35,731 bases of DNA, taken from JBKEAJ01 sp047974415 (GTDB lineage Bacteria; Bacteroidota; Bacteroidia; Bacteroidales; Prolixibacteraceae). The translations under genes and the position numbers were made by a program. Each line of letters opens with the position of its first letter. Position 1 is the stretch's first letter. The notes below the pieces were generated by a model. That model was not told the DNA's origin. It made no database searches and saw nothing but the letters and a program-made list of their open reading frames with translations. The stretch lies in NCBI GenBank assembly GCA_047974415.1, contig JBKECH010000095.1, forward strand, positions 1-35,731. The letters run 5' to 3'. Shown piece by piece: positions 1 to 8,099 of the stretch.

Positions 1-341
1 CCCACAGCCACCACCTCATCTAGCCCAATGGCATCTTCTTTTAATGCGATATTCAAACTTTTCTTGCCTGCAATAGCTAACTCTTCCGTTTTCATCCCTA
101 CAAAAGAGAATGTTAGACTTTTGGCTTCGGAAGAAACAACCAAGATATACTTACCATCTACATCCGTAATCGTGCCATTCGTACTCCCCTTTTCTACAAC
201 CGTTACCCCAGGAAGTGGCTGCCCGTTACTATCGGTAACTTTTCCAGAGATAGTTTTTGTTTGAGCGTAAGTAGCTAAAGCGCTCGTCAGAATAAAGACG
301 AGTGCAAGAGTTACTCTCGCCAGATTAAATTTGTACTTCAT
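1..341 (-). CDS. SusC-type TonB-dependent transporter, N-terminal part only (runs off the left edge)
   Basis: The first 113 codons of a SusC-like outer-membrane transporter read leftward from an ATG at 341. Visible are a signal peptide (MKYKFNLARV..., ending near TYAQ), a carboxypeptidase-regulatory-like domain (VSGKVTD-type start, LPGVTV, DVDGKY, FSFVGM) and the start of the TonB-box/plug junction (DEVVAVG). The rest lies outside the window. The sequence is nearly identical to the first 113 codons of the intact susC at 4943-7921. Eight base differences fall in the coding part, and six of them change an amino acid (Y/C, I/T, I/V, K/R, G/R, I/T). The family imports glycans with a SusD partner. 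The gene has its own leader, which is also duplicated, and follows the GH2 gene after a 394-bp gap, so it probably begins a separate susCD unit. Substrate is unknown, and whether the gene is intact cannot be seen. Confidence 0.9.
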   Translation of the reverse strand, partial: MKYKFNLARVTLALVFILTSALATYAQTKTISGKVTDSNGQPLPGVTVVEKGSTNGTITDVDGKYILVVSSEAKSLTFSFVGMKTEELAIAGKKSLNIALKEDAIGLDEVVAV

Positions 342-418
342 AAATGTTAATTTTTATTTTGAAAAACAAGTTTCTTCAAAGGAAAGACTCCAGATGTATT
401 TTAGATGTTGATACTCCA
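1..418. repeat. Direct repeat copy 1: susC leader plus 5' coding region
   Basis: Bases 1-418 match 7581-7998 at a constant offset of 7580 with nine substitutions (145, 224, 225, 241, 251, 282, 292, 334, 375) and no indels, about 98% identity. The repeat covers 341 coding bases and 77 bases of upstream leader. Identity stops abruptly at 419. The segment nearest the window edge (1-144) is identical, so the repeat probably continues to the left of the window. Confidence 0.97.
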
Positions 419-735
419 TCCGAATTCCTATTGGCACAGCAGAAGATGGCTGGAAAGGTCGCATGGAAGACCGCCGTCCTGCTTCCAATGGCTGCCCCTA
501 TGAGATTGCAGCTATTATCATCGACACAACAAAAAAATAAGTGCTTATAATTTCATATGCATTCGATAAGCCCCTCCCGACCTCCCCAAAGAGGAGGAGA
601 CTGAGGCTGAGATAAATTACTTTAGTTTATTATATTTCAAGTCCCCTCCAACTCCTCCAAAGAGGGAGAGCTAGAGAGGGAATTAGATACTGTTTTGCGA
701 CTGACTCCTCCCCTTTAGGGAAGTCGGGAGGGGCT
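342..735. other. Gap between GH2 gene and partial susC: leader copy, unassigned segment and REP-like repeats
   Basis: No convincing gene is present. Bases 342-418 are the duplicated susC leader. Bases 419-567 show nothing I can assign. The 68-codon plus-strand reading frame at 344-550 starts inside the duplicated leader, has no recognisable domain and is antisense to all neighbours, so I do not call it. Bases 568-736 hold the GC-rich repeats described separately. No canonical Bacteroidetes promoter (TTTG near -33, TAnnTTTG near -7) is clear on the minus strand. Confidence 0.6.
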
Positions 736-736
736 T
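568..736. repeat. REP-like cluster of CCCCTCC/GGAGGGG modules with a 14-bp terminal inverted repeat
   Basis: A perfect 14-bp inverted repeat (AAGCCCCTCCCGAC at 568-581, its complement at 723-736) brackets three related GC-rich modules: 571-600, 643-680 and, in inverse orientation, 703-735. Modules A and B can form small hairpins of the CTCC-CAAAG-GGAG kind. The right arm overlaps the first base of the GH2 stop codon (736-738). Such modules are common between genes in Bacteroidota. Here they could form stem-loops in the 3' end of the GH2 mRNA and act as a terminator or mRNA stabiliser. That role is inferred. Confidence 0.7.
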
Positions 737-3162
737 TACTTCACCTCCAACTTCATCTTCGCACTCTTCAAACCATCGGCTGAAACTTTCAGTTCAACAG
801 CTCCTGCTTCGCCTCGGTTGGAGCGAAGGATTGCCAAGCCGAAACCTCTATATAAGGTATGGGTGTTGCCGTCGAAAAGTTCGTTGCTCGTGTGGTCACC
901 ATTGTCAAGGGCGATTAATCGTGCTGCACCGCTCACTTCAAAGGTTGCTTCGTTGGTGGCATCGTAAACGCGGCGACCTTTCTTATCCACGGCATATACC
1001 TTGATGTATTGCAAGCCCATGCCATCGGCTTTCCATTCGCCGTTGTCTTCTGCTACGAGCTCAAGCTTTGTTGCTTTACCTACGGTTTCAATCTCGTGGC
1101 GAGCTACTTCTTTTCCACCTGTGCGAGCAATAGCAACGAGTTTTCCTGCTGCATAAGGCACATCCTCCCAAACGATTTTATTGCGTGTTTCGATGTCGCT
1201 TCTATCGTTCATTTGCGTGCCGATTGATTTTCCATTGAGCAATAATTCCACCTCATCAGCATTGGTATAAGTGAATACGTTTTGCTTCGAACCATCTTCA
1301 TAGTTCCACTTCTCCAACAGGTCGATATGTCCGATGGTTACGTCGTTCCAGTCGATGTTTTCATTCTCATCCTGTGCCACACCAATATGCACCATTGGCT
1401 CATCTTCTAAGAAAGCACTTTTTATCATATAAGCCTGTGGAAATGGATTAAGCGCATGGTTGAAATAAGAAAATGCCCAGCCTTTTCGAGGCCATCCGTG
1501 CGACTCTCCCCAATACTGAATAGCACCCCAATAGGCCAAACCTACCATCTTCTCTCTGTTCATTCCCCAATAAGGCGCCAACTGACGGTTGGTGGTTGCC
1601 TCACTTTGATAGATTATCAAATCGGACTCGTACTTTAAATACTGCTCATATGCCTCAAACTGATAGTTGAAACTAGCTACTTCGGTTGCTACCGATAATT
1701 CTGGTGGGCGCATGTTTTCTTCATCCCAAAAGCCTTTCCCTTTTCTTGACAAAGCATTAGCTCTTGAAGGATACATCCCCACGGTAGTTGGACGAGTTTC
1801 ATCGTAACGTTTCACCAACACATCCAGCATATTGTATGTAGTAACACCCCAATCACCTGTTGGGAATCCGGCCAAGTCTTCGCGCATTTGCAACTCATTT
1901 CCCAAGCTCCACATGATGAGCGAGGGGTGATTGCGATCTCTTTTTACCCATTCGGGGATATGTTGAAACACGAGCTCCGTCCACGGACGACGCCCCGCCC
2001 AATAATCCTTATTGCTCCATTTGTCATAAAGCTCATCTACGATGAGAATTCCTTTTTCGTCCGCAATATCATAGAACGCCTTTGAGTATGGATTGTGCGA
2101 GCAACGAATGTGATTGAAACCAAACGATTTTAGCACGTCCATTTGTCGAGAGATTGCCGTTTCGTAGGCTGCCGCACCGATTGCGCCTAGGTCGTGATGC
2201 CCCGAAAGCCCTTTCAAGTACACCTTCTTGCCGTTGAGTTTAAAGCCGAAGTCCTTCGAAAATTCGATGGTGCGCACACCGAATCGTTGCGAAACATTAT
2301 CTAGGACTTTGCCATCGAGCGATACGGTTATATTAGCGGTGTAAAGGTTTGGATGCTCGCAATCCCACAGCTTTGGATTGCTGATGGTAAGCGATGGCAG
2401 TGGCACTTCTACATATTTCAGCCTAGAACCTTTGATGATTAATCCCTCGGTCTTTGCCACTTGCTCGCCGTTTGGAGCAATGATGCTCGCCGCGATGGTG
2501 ATGTCGTCGTGCTTACCGCTGATGCCTTCCATCTCTACTTGAATAGCCACCGTAGATGATGATTCACTCACCTCGGGTGTAGTGATATAAACGCCATTGC
2601 GCGCTATCGAGATAGGGTTCTTTGCAATGATGTGCACATCTCTATATAGCCCGCCACCAGTGTACCAGCGTGAACCTTGGCGTTTGCCTGATGATGCCTT
2701 TACGGCGATGACATTAGGCACATCATACTTTATCTTATTGGTAATATCACAGTCAAAACCTAGGTATCCATAGTCCATTCCACCGATTTTCTCACCATTG
2801 AGCCACACATCGCCATGAATCATGATGCCCTCGAAGTTTACGAGCAGCTTTTTGCCCTTCCATGCGGGGTTAGCATCAAATGTTTTGCGATACCAACCAG
2901 TAGCAGCATCCTTGTAACCGAGTTGCGAACTTGCCTTCTTGTTCCAGGGCATTTCTATTTGAAAATCGTGAGGCAGGTCAAGCTCTCGCCAGTCGGAATC
3001 TTCAAACGAAGCTTGTTCAGCCCCTTCCACATCGCCGAGTTTAAACTTCCAATCAAAATTGAATAATTCCATTTCCCTTCCTCCATTTGCAAAGATATCG
3101 TGAAATGAACCTAAGCAAGCAATCAATAGAATAAAGGTAATTATTTGTAGTCGTTTGTGCAT
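736..3162 (-). CDS. Glycoside hydrolase family 2 protein (beta-galactosidase-like)
   Basis: An 808-residue enzyme with the GH2 layout: N-terminal sugar-binding jelly roll (about 30-180, with GWYRKTF and SRWYTGGGLYRDV motifs), Ig-like domain (190-300), and TIM barrel (305-600) with RCSHNPYS at 353-360. The acid/base glutamate is probably E423 (WSLGNEL) and the nucleophile probably E521 (QSEATT). C-terminal beta domains follow (600-808). The family removes beta-linked galactose, glucuronate or similar sugars; galactose from RG-I side chains fits the neighbouring lyase, but specificity is inferred. I start at M61 of the long frame (3162): it gives a clean export signal, while the upstream extension overlaps the susD end. 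The signal has a possible lipobox (LIAC, C16) without acidic residues after it, suggesting a periplasmic lipoprotein or secreted protein. The start lies 70 bp after the susD stop, probably in the same operon. Confidence 0.92.
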   Translation of the reverse strand: MHKRLQIITFILLIACLGSFHDIFANGGREMELFNFDWKFKLGDVEGAEQASFEDSDWRELDLPHDFQIEMPWNKKASSQLGYKDAATGWYRKTFDANPAWKGKKLLVNFEGIMIHGDVWLNGEKIGGMDYGYLGFDCDITNKIKYDVPNVIAVKASSGKRQGSRWYTGGGLYRDVHIIAKNPISIARNGVYITTPEVSESSSTVAIQVEMEGISGKHDDITIAASIIAPNGEQVAKTEGLIIKGSRLKYVEVPLPSLTISNPKLWDCEHPNLYTANITVSLDGKVLDNVSQRFGVRTIEFSKDFGFKLNGKKVYLKGLSGHHDLGAIGAAAYETAISRQMDVLKSFGFNHIRCSHNPYSKAFYDIADEKGILIVDELYDKWSNKDYWAGRRPWTELVFQHIPEWVKRDRNHPSLIMWSLGNELQMREDLAGFPTGDWGVTTYNMLDVLVKRYDETRPTTVGMYPSRANALSRKGKGFWDEENMRPPELSVATEVASFNYQFEAYEQYLKYESDLIIYQSEATTNRQLAPYWGMNREKMVGLAYWGAIQYWGESHGWPRKGWAFSYFNHALNPFPQAYMIKSAFLEDEPMVHIGVAQDENENIDWNDVTIGHIDLLEKWNYEDGSKQNVFTYTNADEVELLLNGKSIGTQMNDRSDIETRNKIVWEDVPYAAGKLVAIARTGGKEVARHEIETVGKATKLELVAEDNGEWKADGMGLQYIKVYAVDKKGRRVYDATNEATFEVSGAARLIALDNGDHTSNELFDGNTHTLYRGFGLAILRSNRGEAGAVELKVSADGLKSAKMKLEVK

Positions 3163-3232
3163 TTTTTCTATTTTAATATTTTTAAAAGTCCCCTTTAATA
3201 CTGTTAGATGTATCTGACAAGAGGAGATGAGG

Positions 3233-4930
3233 TTAATTATATCCCGTATTCTGAGGAAACTCTCCTGTATCTCTATCAATAACAGACTGTGGAATTGGGC
3301 GAAGAAGGTGAATTTCTTTAATTCCATTTGCAGCTTTAGCAAGATTGTTGTTAGCTAAAGTACGTTCAATAAGTTTACCTGTTCTTTTCAAGTCCATCCA
3401 TCGCTTATATTCTCCCACGAGCTCTCTTGCTCTTTCATCCAGTATAAAGTCAATTGTTACATCAGAAGGAGCAATCTTCATGTCTGTTTTCTTTCCTTCA
3501 ATAGCAGCTCGCTCTCGCACCTTATTTATTCTTTTGGCTGCTATTGCCGTTTCTCCTTGCTGCAAATATGCTTCTGCAGCAATGAGGTAAGTCTCTGCCA
3601 GACGAAATAGAAATATATCTCTCGTGCCTGTTCCATTATCAAGGCTCCCTTGCTTAAGTGCTTCTGGATCGAAGAACTTCCAGACCATTGGAAATCGATT
3701 AGCTCCACCGATATTATTAAAGTCCTGTTTCCACATGTCGTATTCTACTATATTGCAGACTGGATGCTTTGTCAGGAATGTTGTTTTTTCAGCATCAGTC
3801 ATCGGTTTGTCCCATTTTGGGAAGTACACCTTTAAATCTCCAGCCTTAATTCCTTGCGTTTCAGAATCTATCACCGCATAAAACTCGCTTTTAAAAGTCC
3901 CGTCATATCTTGTATCCAAATCCGTATCAAATAAAGAGTAAAGATACTGCGAGGGCATAAATTGAGAATTATGCTTATTATATATTGTACTTCCCGCATC
4001 AAATCCATTCTCATACAGCACTAAATCCCACCCCATGATGACCGATTGAGTATTCCCCCCATAAGCGCTACCTAAAGAGCTAGCGTCATACTGCACAGAA
4101 AAGATTATCTCTTTGCTGTTTTCATTGCCAGGAGTAAACACCTCCTCAAATGTATCTAGTAAACCATATGAATCTGAATGTATTACTTCATCTGCCAATG
4201 TAGCTGCTTGGCTAAAATCGTCTGATGCTGCATATGATTTATATGCTCGAGTAAGATAAATCAGCGACAACAAGTTTTTAGCGGCTCCAGAAGTTACTCT
4301 ACCAAACTCTTCCACTGCCATAGGCAGGGTGGCAGAAATTCCAGTCAATTCCGATATAACAAACCGATAAATATCTTGCTCTGACACTCTATCAAAGTGA
4401 GTAATGGCACTATTAATTTCATCAACTACCAAAGGAATATCTCCGAATTGCTCCACAAGGAGGTAATAATAATACGCCCTTATAAACCTTACTTCCGCTA
4501 GGCGCTTCTGCTTTAATTTTTCAGTCAAACCATCCACGTCTTCCGCTCTAGCAATAGCTGTATTGCAGGTCTGAATAGCATCATAACAATCGGCATAAAA
4601 ATCAGACACGAATCCATTGTCTGAACCAAGCGTTGTGTACTCGTTCAAATCACTACTATAAATATCCCTATTTTGGTATGAATTATCTCTCAGCTCACTA
4701 TTACCACGAGTGTATATATCTACCCCAAGGCAGAACAGCCAAGGAGAGTCTCCCCAAACAGAGCGGAGCGTTGCATACGATCCAGTTACTAAAGATTCGT
4801 ATCCTTCTACCGTACGAAAATAGTCCTCGCTAGCAATATTACTTTTGTTCTCTTCTTTAAGAAAATCTTGGCATGATGCAAGTGCACAAACTGCCATACC
4901 GATAGCTATATATCTCTTTATGCTTTTCAT
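3233..4930 (-). CDS. SusD-like surface glycan-binding lipoprotein
   Basis: A 565-residue SusD/RagB-family lipoprotein with a type II signal peptide and lipobox cysteine C20 (LASC, then QDFLKEE, whose acidic residues suit surface export). The helical TPR-like core is evident. Characteristic C-terminal segments are FLFRLAETYLIAAEA and ILDERARELVGEYKRW. Family members sit as a lid on the SusC barrel and hand glycans to it. The start lies 12 bp after the susC stop, so the two are a translationally close pair. The substrate is probably an RG-I fragment, judging by the flanking PL11 and GH2 genes. Length and motifs are normal for the family and nothing appears broken. Confidence 0.95.
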   Translation of the reverse strand: MKSIKRYIAIGMAVCALASCQDFLKEENKSNIASEDYFRTVEGYESLVTGSYATLRSVWGDSPWLFCLGVDIYTRGNSELRDNSYQNRDIYSSDLNEYTTLGSDNGFVSDFYADCYDAIQTCNTAIARAEDVDGLTEKLKQKRLAEVRFIRAYYYYLLVEQFGDIPLVVDEINSAITHFDRVSEQDIYRFVISELTGISATLPMAVEEFGRVTSGAAKNLLSLIYLTRAYKSYAASDDFSQAATLADEVIHSDSYGLLDTFEEVFTPGNENSKEIIFSVQYDASSLGSAYGGNTQSVIMGWDLVLYENGFDAGSTIYNKHNSQFMPSQYLYSLFDTDLDTRYDGTFKSEFYAVIDSETQGIKAGDLKVYFPKWDKPMTDAEKTTFLTKHPVCNIVEYDMWKQDFNNIGGANRFPMVWKFFDPEALKQGSLDNGTGTRDIFLFRLAETYLIAAEAYLQQGETAIAAKRINKVRERAAIEGKKTDMKIAPSDVTIDFILDERARELVGEYKRWMDLKRTGKLIERTLANNNLAKAANGIKEIHLLRPIPQSVIDRDTGEFPQNTGYN

Positions 4931-4942
4931 ATTCTTGGTTTT

Positions 4943-7921
4943 TTATAGTTCCAAATTTATCCCCATCAAGAATGTAGAGAATCCTGTTGTTGTTCCCCAC
5001 GTATTTCGTCCGGCCCACTCTGGGTCGAATCCCTCGTAATCAGTAAATGTAAGTGGATTATTCATTGTGGCATATACCCTCAGCTGTTTTAGGTTTAACC
5101 GTTTTAGAATGTGCTTTGGAATAGAATAACCCAAAGAGATATTGCCTACACGCAAAAAAGAAACATCTCGATATAGCGATTGACTAAAATAGCGCCCCGT
5201 GTTTCCTGGCTGCCCAAACTTATTTGTTGGGTTTTCTGGAGTCCAATAAGCGATATCCATGCTATTAAAGTTTCCTTGCAATGTTTGAAAAGACTGCACA
5301 TCTTTCCCTTGCATCTGCATGCCTTGACTCGTATAGACATAGAACGAGAAGTCAAACCCTCTGTAGTTAAACGTATTTGTGATACTTCCATTCCATTTCG
5401 GTGTGCGCTGCCCAATGATTGCCTTATCATTAGTTGCATCAATAGCGCCATCATTATTCAAATCTTTTACTTTTATTTGCCCAGGAGTCTGCCCATACTT
5501 AGCTGCCTTTTTTTCTTCTCCCAACTGCCAAACACCATCAAACACATAGTCATAGTTTGATTTTATTGCTTTACCGATGAACCATTTATTAGCGATATCA
5601 TCTTCTTTCCCGCCGTAAAGCTCCATAATCTCATTGCGGTTGGTATCGAAGATAATGCTTGTTGTCCAAGAAAAGTCGCCTTTTTCGATGTTTACCGTAT
5701 TCAATGCAATTTCAATTCCTTGATTGCGCACCCAACCTACGTTATCCCAGATCTCGCTCCACCCAGAAGTCTGTGGCAACTGTCGCTTCATAATTAAATC
5801 TTTGGCATCCCTTCGATAAACATCAACTGACCCATTGATTTTACTGGCAAAAAATCCATAATCAACACCGATGTTAATTTCGTTTGTTTTCTCCCAAGTC
5901 AAGTCGTAATTAGAAAGCCCACTCTTGTAATATGCCGAAGATGCCGTTCCTCCAAAATCATAATTATGCATAGCCACATTCGATTGTGTTCCATAAATTG
6001 ACACCGCATCATTCCCAGTAACACCATAACTAAGGCGAAGCTTTAAATTGCTCACCGCTGAAGCATTTTTCATAAAATCTTCTTCAATTACCCTCCATGC
6101 AAATGCTCCTGATGGGAAGAACGCCCATTTGTTACCTGCTGCCAAACGAGAAGACCCATCATAGCGTCCAGTAAAAGTAAATAGGTATTTTCCAGCATAA
6201 CTATATTGTACCCTCCCTAAAAAAGATGCTAGCGTTGCCTTGGTATAGCCCGTCTTAGAGGCTGTTATACTAGACAACGGAGCAGAGTCTAAATTATACC
6301 ATTTACTGTTATATGGTAGGCTATTCGCCTCTTGATATGCCGTTTCCCACTGATCCTTTTGCATGCTCTGAACGAAATTTGCAGATATGGCATGATTTCC
6401 AATATCTTTTGTATAGGAAATCATATTATCCATCACATAGCCAAAATAATCACTTGTATCATAACTGGCTTTTGTGTTTTTCATACTTCCCTGTCCATTT
6501 TTGCTATATTGCCCTTGATAAAGTCCGCTTCGAAGATAAGACATCTGAGGGGATAATTGGGAACGAATAGTCAAGCCTTTAATAGGTTCTACTTGCAAGT
6601 AAATATTCCCAAAAGCACGATACTTTCTATTTTCTCTGGTCTCACCATCTTCTCGATATTCAAACATCGGATTGGTTACACCGTCATTACGATAAACTCT
6701 AAATGTAGGATCGCCATTTTCATCATATGGATTAGCAACCCCAGGCAATCTGTATGCAGAACGTAAGGTTTCATAACTTCCTCGATTTTGTATGCTTTGA
6801 GTAAAATATAAGCTTCCGCCAACTTCCCATATTTCCTTGAACTTCTGCGTGAGATTAAGACGCATGTTATAGCGGTTGTAATCTTGCCCTGGTATGGTTC
6901 CTTCTTCTTTGAGCTGACCGATACTTATAGCAAATGTTCCATTTTCACTTCCTCCAGAAGCCGAAATAGTGTTACTTGTTTGCACCCCTTTTCTCAGAAT
7001 TAAATCAACCCAATCGGTATAATCCTTGTTGTCAATTATTTTCCATTCGTCTTCAGTAAAGAAGTCTGCATTGCTACGTTCTGTGCTCTTACCTGTGTTT
7101 TCAAACAAATCAGTTCGCCATTGCACATACTCCTCTCCAGACATCATATCAGGAAGATTACTGACATATCGAAAACCATAGTACCCATTATATTGAATTG
7201 ACATTTTACCTGCCTTTCCGCGTTTTGTTGTTACAATCACAACCCCATTTGCCCCTCTTGATCCATAGATTGCCGTTGCCGAAGCGTCCTTCAAAACGTC
7301 AATAGCTTCAATATCCTCTGGGTTTATATCGCCTAAGCCTGAACTTGTAGGAATCCCGTCTATCACATAAAGTGGGGAATTTGAATTATTAATAGAGCTC
7401 AGGCCTCGAACTTGAATGCTAAAACCTTCTCCTGGAGCACCTACAGCACGTTGAATATTTACCCCTGCAACGCGCCCTTGAAGCGCTCCTGCTGCATCTG
7501 GCGTTGCTACTTTCGAAATAATATCCGACTCTATCGAGCTCACCGAGCCTGTCAAATCACTTTTCTTCACTGTTCCGTAACCCACAGCCACCACCTCATC
7601 TAGCCCAATGGCATCTTCTTTTAATGCGATATTCAAACTTTTCTTGCCTGCAATAGCTAACTCTTCCGTTTTCATCCCTACAAAAGAGAATGTTAGACTT
7701 TTGGCTTCGGAAGAAACAACCAAGGTATACTTACCATCTACATCCGTAATCGTGCCATTCGTACTCCCCTTTTCTACAACCGTTACCCCAGGAAGTGGCT
7801 GCCTATTACTATCGGTAACTCTTCCAGAGACAGTTTTTGTTTGAGCGTAAGTAGCTAAAGCACTCGTCAGAGTAAAGACGAGTGCAAGAGTTACTCTCGC
7901 CAGATTAAATTTGCACTTCAT
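4943..7921 (-). CDS. SusC-type TonB-dependent outer-membrane transporter
   Basis: A 992-residue SusC/RagA-family transporter: signal peptide (1-26, ending TYAQ), carboxypeptidase-regulatory-like domain (about 28-100), TonB-box/plug start (DEVVAVGYG near 108), plug with VRGLSSINN, LYVIDGIP, DVLKDASATAIYGSRGANG, and a 22-strand-type barrel ending in INLEL. It imports oligosaccharides across the outer membrane using TonB energy together with the SusD at 3233-4930. Its 5' 341 bases and leader are nearly identical to those of the partial susC at the left edge. A short stem-loop (7951-7965, TTTCCT-CAA-AGGAAA) lies 30 bp upstream. The gene starts 178 bp after the PL11 stop and may have its own promoter, though no consensus promoter is clear. 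Confidence 0.96.
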   Translation of the reverse strand: MKCKFNLARVTLALVFTLTSALATYAQTKTVSGRVTDSNRQPLPGVTVVEKGSTNGTITDVDGKYTLVVSSEAKSLTFSFVGMKTEELAIAGKKSLNIALKEDAIGLDEVVAVGYGTVKKSDLTGSVSSIESDIISKVATPDAAGALQGRVAGVNIQRAVGAPGEGFSIQVRGLSSINNSNSPLYVIDGIPTSSGLGDINPEDIEAIDVLKDASATAIYGSRGANGVVIVTTKRGKAGKMSIQYNGYYGFRYVSNLPDMMSGEEYVQWRTDLFENTGKSTERSNADFFTEDEWKIIDNKDYTDWVDLILRKGVQTSNTISASGGSENGTFAISIGQLKEEGTIPGQDYNRYNMRLNLTQKFKEIWEVGGSLYFTQSIQNRGSYETLRSAYRLPGVANPYDENGDPTFRVYRNDGVTNPMFEYREDGETRENRKYRAFGNIYLQVEPIKGLTIRSQLSPQMSYLRSGLYQGQYSKNGQGSMKNTKASYDTSDYFGYVMDNMISYTKDIGNHAISANFVQSMQKDQWETAYQEANSLPYNSKWYNLDSAPLSSITASKTGYTKATLASFLGRVQYSYAGKYLFTFTGRYDGSSRLAAGNKWAFFPSGAFAWRVIEEDFMKNASAVSNLKLRLSYGVTGNDAVSIYGTQSNVAMHNYDFGGTASSAYYKSGLSNYDLTWEKTNEINIGVDYGFFASKINGSVDVYRRDAKDLIMKRQLPQTSGWSEIWDNVGWVRNQGIEIALNTVNIEKGDFSWTTSIIFDTNRNEIMELYGGKEDDIANKWFIGKAIKSNYDYVFDGVWQLGEEKKAAKYGQTPGQIKVKDLNNDGAIDATNDKAIIGQRTPKWNGSITNTFNYRGFDFSFYVYTSQGMQMQGKDVQSFQTLQGNFNSMDIAYWTPENPTNKFGQPGNTGRYFSQSLYRDVSFLRVGNISLGYSIPKHILKRLNLKQLRVYATMNNPLTFTDYEGFDPEWAGRNTWGTTTGFSTFLMGINLEL

Positions 7922-7998
7922 AAATGTTAATTTTTATTTTGAAAAACAAGTTTCCTCAAAGGAAAGACTCCAGATGTATTTTAGATGTTGATACTCCA
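7581..7998. repeat. Direct repeat copy 2: susC leader plus 5' coding region
   Basis: Second copy of the 418-bp repeat at 1-418, about 98% identical and in the same orientation. The leader part holds a perfect 6-bp stem-loop (7951-7965). In copy 1 a single change at 375 makes one mismatch in that stem on the transcribed strand. Recombination between the copies would remove about 7.6 kb containing the GH2 gene, susD and the rest of this susC, leaving a hybrid susC. Confidence 0.97.
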
Positions 7999-8037
7999 CC
8001 AACCTTCCGCACTATCACACGCAGTAATATAGAAAGA

Positions 8038-8062
8038 CAGAGTGAGAATTAATTTCATTCTG
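8038..8062 (-). terminator. Possible stem-loop after the PL11 gene
   Basis: The sequence CAGAGTGAGAATT...CATTCTG can form a stem of about 10 pairs, two of them G-T on the plus strand, with a 5-6 base loop. It lies 38 bp past the PL11 stop. On the minus strand it is followed by a moderately T-rich stretch (TCTTTCTATATT). It could end or attenuate PL11 transcription before susC. The T run is imperfect, so this is a weak call. Confidence 0.3.
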
Positions 8063-8099
8063 CTTTTTCGATGATTACATCTAGCGAGCAATACTTCTA

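Noticed and set aside
344..550. 68-codon plus-strand reading frame
   Set aside because: It begins inside the duplicated susC leader, has no domain or ribosome site and is antisense to the local transcription.
3163..3342. N-terminal extension of the GH2 protein
   Set aside because: It overlaps the susD end and would bury the export signal that starts at 3162.
5146..5560. Overlapping small frames on both strands inside susC (102 and 126 codons)
   Set aside because: They are shadows of the long, well-supported susC frame and have no domain of their own.
8038..8066. Plus-strand terminator (hairpin followed by TTTTT)
   Set aside because: No plus-strand gene precedes it; only a weak minus-strand role after PL11 is retained.
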